From: an uncultured Phycisphaerales bacterium
GTDB lineage: Bacteria > Planctomycetota > Phycisphaerae > Phycisphaerales > UBA1924
DNA length: 5,695 bases
Assembly: GCA_937879825.1 (NCBI GenBank)
Contig: CALFMQ010000390.1
Coordinates: 1-5,695 of the forward strand
Direction of reading: 5' to 3'
Positions 5,145 to 5,695 of the stretch are shown here, one piece after another. The notes under the pieces are model-generated. The model worked only from the letters and a program-made list of their open reading frames with translations. It made no database searches and was not told the DNA's origin. The position numbers and the translations under genes were made by a program. Within the stretch, counting starts at the first letter, position 1, and the number at the start of each line of letters is the position of its first letter.

Positions 5145-5695
5145 ATGAAGACACTGACCCTGATCGGATTGGCCTTGGCCGCGACAATCACCCCCGCCGC
5201 CATGGCGTCGTACAACACCGCCCTCACAGCGGCCCCCGCGCCCACCTACTCGACCACGCTCAACTTCGATGAAGTCGGCGGCCCCACCGGCGTCGTCGCG
5301 CCGAACTCCTGGGCCGGCATCGGCCTCGCGGACATGCAGGCGGGCGACGGCACCCCCTTCGTCGGCGACAACGATACGCCCAACGGCGGCTGGGGCCTCG
5401 GCACCGGCAACTCGTTCTTCGGCGCTTTCGGTGTCTTCATGACCTTCAGCACCGACCTCGATGCGCTCTCGCTGCAGGTCTGGGATCCCTCGGGCGCACC
5501 CAGCCCCTTCGGCGGCGGCGCGGTCGCCTTCACCTTCAATGACGGCGTCGAGGTCGCGAACTTCGCCTTCGAGCCCGCGTGGGGCGGAATCGGCGACACC
5601 TGGCTCAACATCACAGCCGACGGCGGCATGGTGTTCGATGAGGTCCGCATCCTCGGGTTCGGCTTCTTCCCGACCACCGTCGTGGACAACCTCTC
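5145..5695 (+). CDS. Secreted hypothetical protein, probable PEP-CTERM-type, 3' end cut by window
   Basis: The frame is open from the ATG at 5145 to the window end, giving 183 complete codons without a stop. Residues 1-21 form a signal peptide: Lys2, hydrophobic core LTLIGLALAATIT, and an AMA/S cleavage site after Ala21. The mature part is Gly-, Phe- and Asp-rich and low in Lys and Cys. It starts with TLNFDEVGGPTG and continues with GIGLADMQAGDG (58-69), VFMTFSTDLDALSLQVWD (97-114), and FDEVRILGFG (164-173) running into TVVDNLS at the cut. This beta-rich, jelly-roll-like layout with a closing 'VDNLS' resembles extracellular proteins that end in a PEP-CTERM sorting signal. The signal itself would lie beyond the window, so that label is inference. 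Ribosome site GAGGAG is 7 nt upstream. It is divergent from the HTH-like gene across a spacer with a palindrome. Specific function unknown. Confidence 0.82.
   Translation, partial: MKTLTLIGLALAATITPAAMASYNTALTAAPAPTYSTTLNFDEVGGPTGVVAPNSWAGIGLADMQAGDGTPFVGDNDTPNGGWGLGTGNSFFGAFGVFMTFSTDLDALSLQVWDPSGAPSPFGGGAVAFTFNDGVEVANFAFEPAWGGIGDTWLNITADGGMVFDEVRILGFGFFPTTVVDNL

Noticed and set aside
5246..5689. 147-residue minus-strand open frame at the right end
   Set aside because: Lies opposite the secreted-protein gene, which has a ribosome site and signal peptide; this frame has neither and reads as low-complexity Pro/Ser/Lys.

Overview
The window is about two-thirds G+C with strong G/C preference at third codon positions. 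It is densely coded, apart from a roughly 150-bp AT-richer divergent spacer near the right end. No taxonomic marker is present. The combination of a Xanthomonas/eukaryote-style arginine cluster, a conserved-hypothetical HTH-like protein of a kind I associate with planctomycetes, and a short-signal-peptide secreted protein in PEP-CTERM style suggests a planctomycete, probably of the Phycisphaerae. This placement is inference from gene style, not proof.

Left part (1-3252, + strand): three tightly packed arginine-biosynthesis genes. The first, cut by the window edge, is the C-terminal three quarters of a bifunctional N-acetylglutamate synthase/kinase: an amino-acid-kinase domain fused to a vertebrate/Xanthomonas-type NAT (DUF619) domain. 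argC (N-acetyl-glutamyl-phosphate reductase) overlaps it by 17 bp, and argH (argininosuccinate lyase) overlaps argC by 4 bp (ATGA). Together they cover acetylation and phosphorylation of glutamate, reduction of the acyl phosphate, and the last step to arginine. The intermediate steps (aminotransferase, deacylase or transacetylase, carbamoyltransferase, argininosuccinate synthase) must be encoded elsewhere. Any operon promoter is left of the window.

Middle (3272-4991, - strand): convergent with argH after a 19-bp gap lie a small VOC-superfamily (glyoxalase-like) protein and, upstream of it on the same strand, a roughly 420-residue protein. The latter has an HTH-like N-terminus and a large C-terminal part that I cannot assign. 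A 64-bp gap makes co-transcription possible.

Right part (4992-5695): a divergent spacer with a 20-bp perfect palindrome, a plausible + strand promoter beside it, a GC-rich hairpin in the + leader and a short repeated motif. It is followed by a secreted protein gene with a clear signal peptide that runs off the window. The most notable items are the NAGS-kinase/argC/argH arrangement, which parallels both the Xanthomonas cluster and the domain order of fungal Arg5,6, and the unassigned HTH-like protein with its palindromic control region. No mobile element, CRISPR array, tRNA or rRNA was seen.
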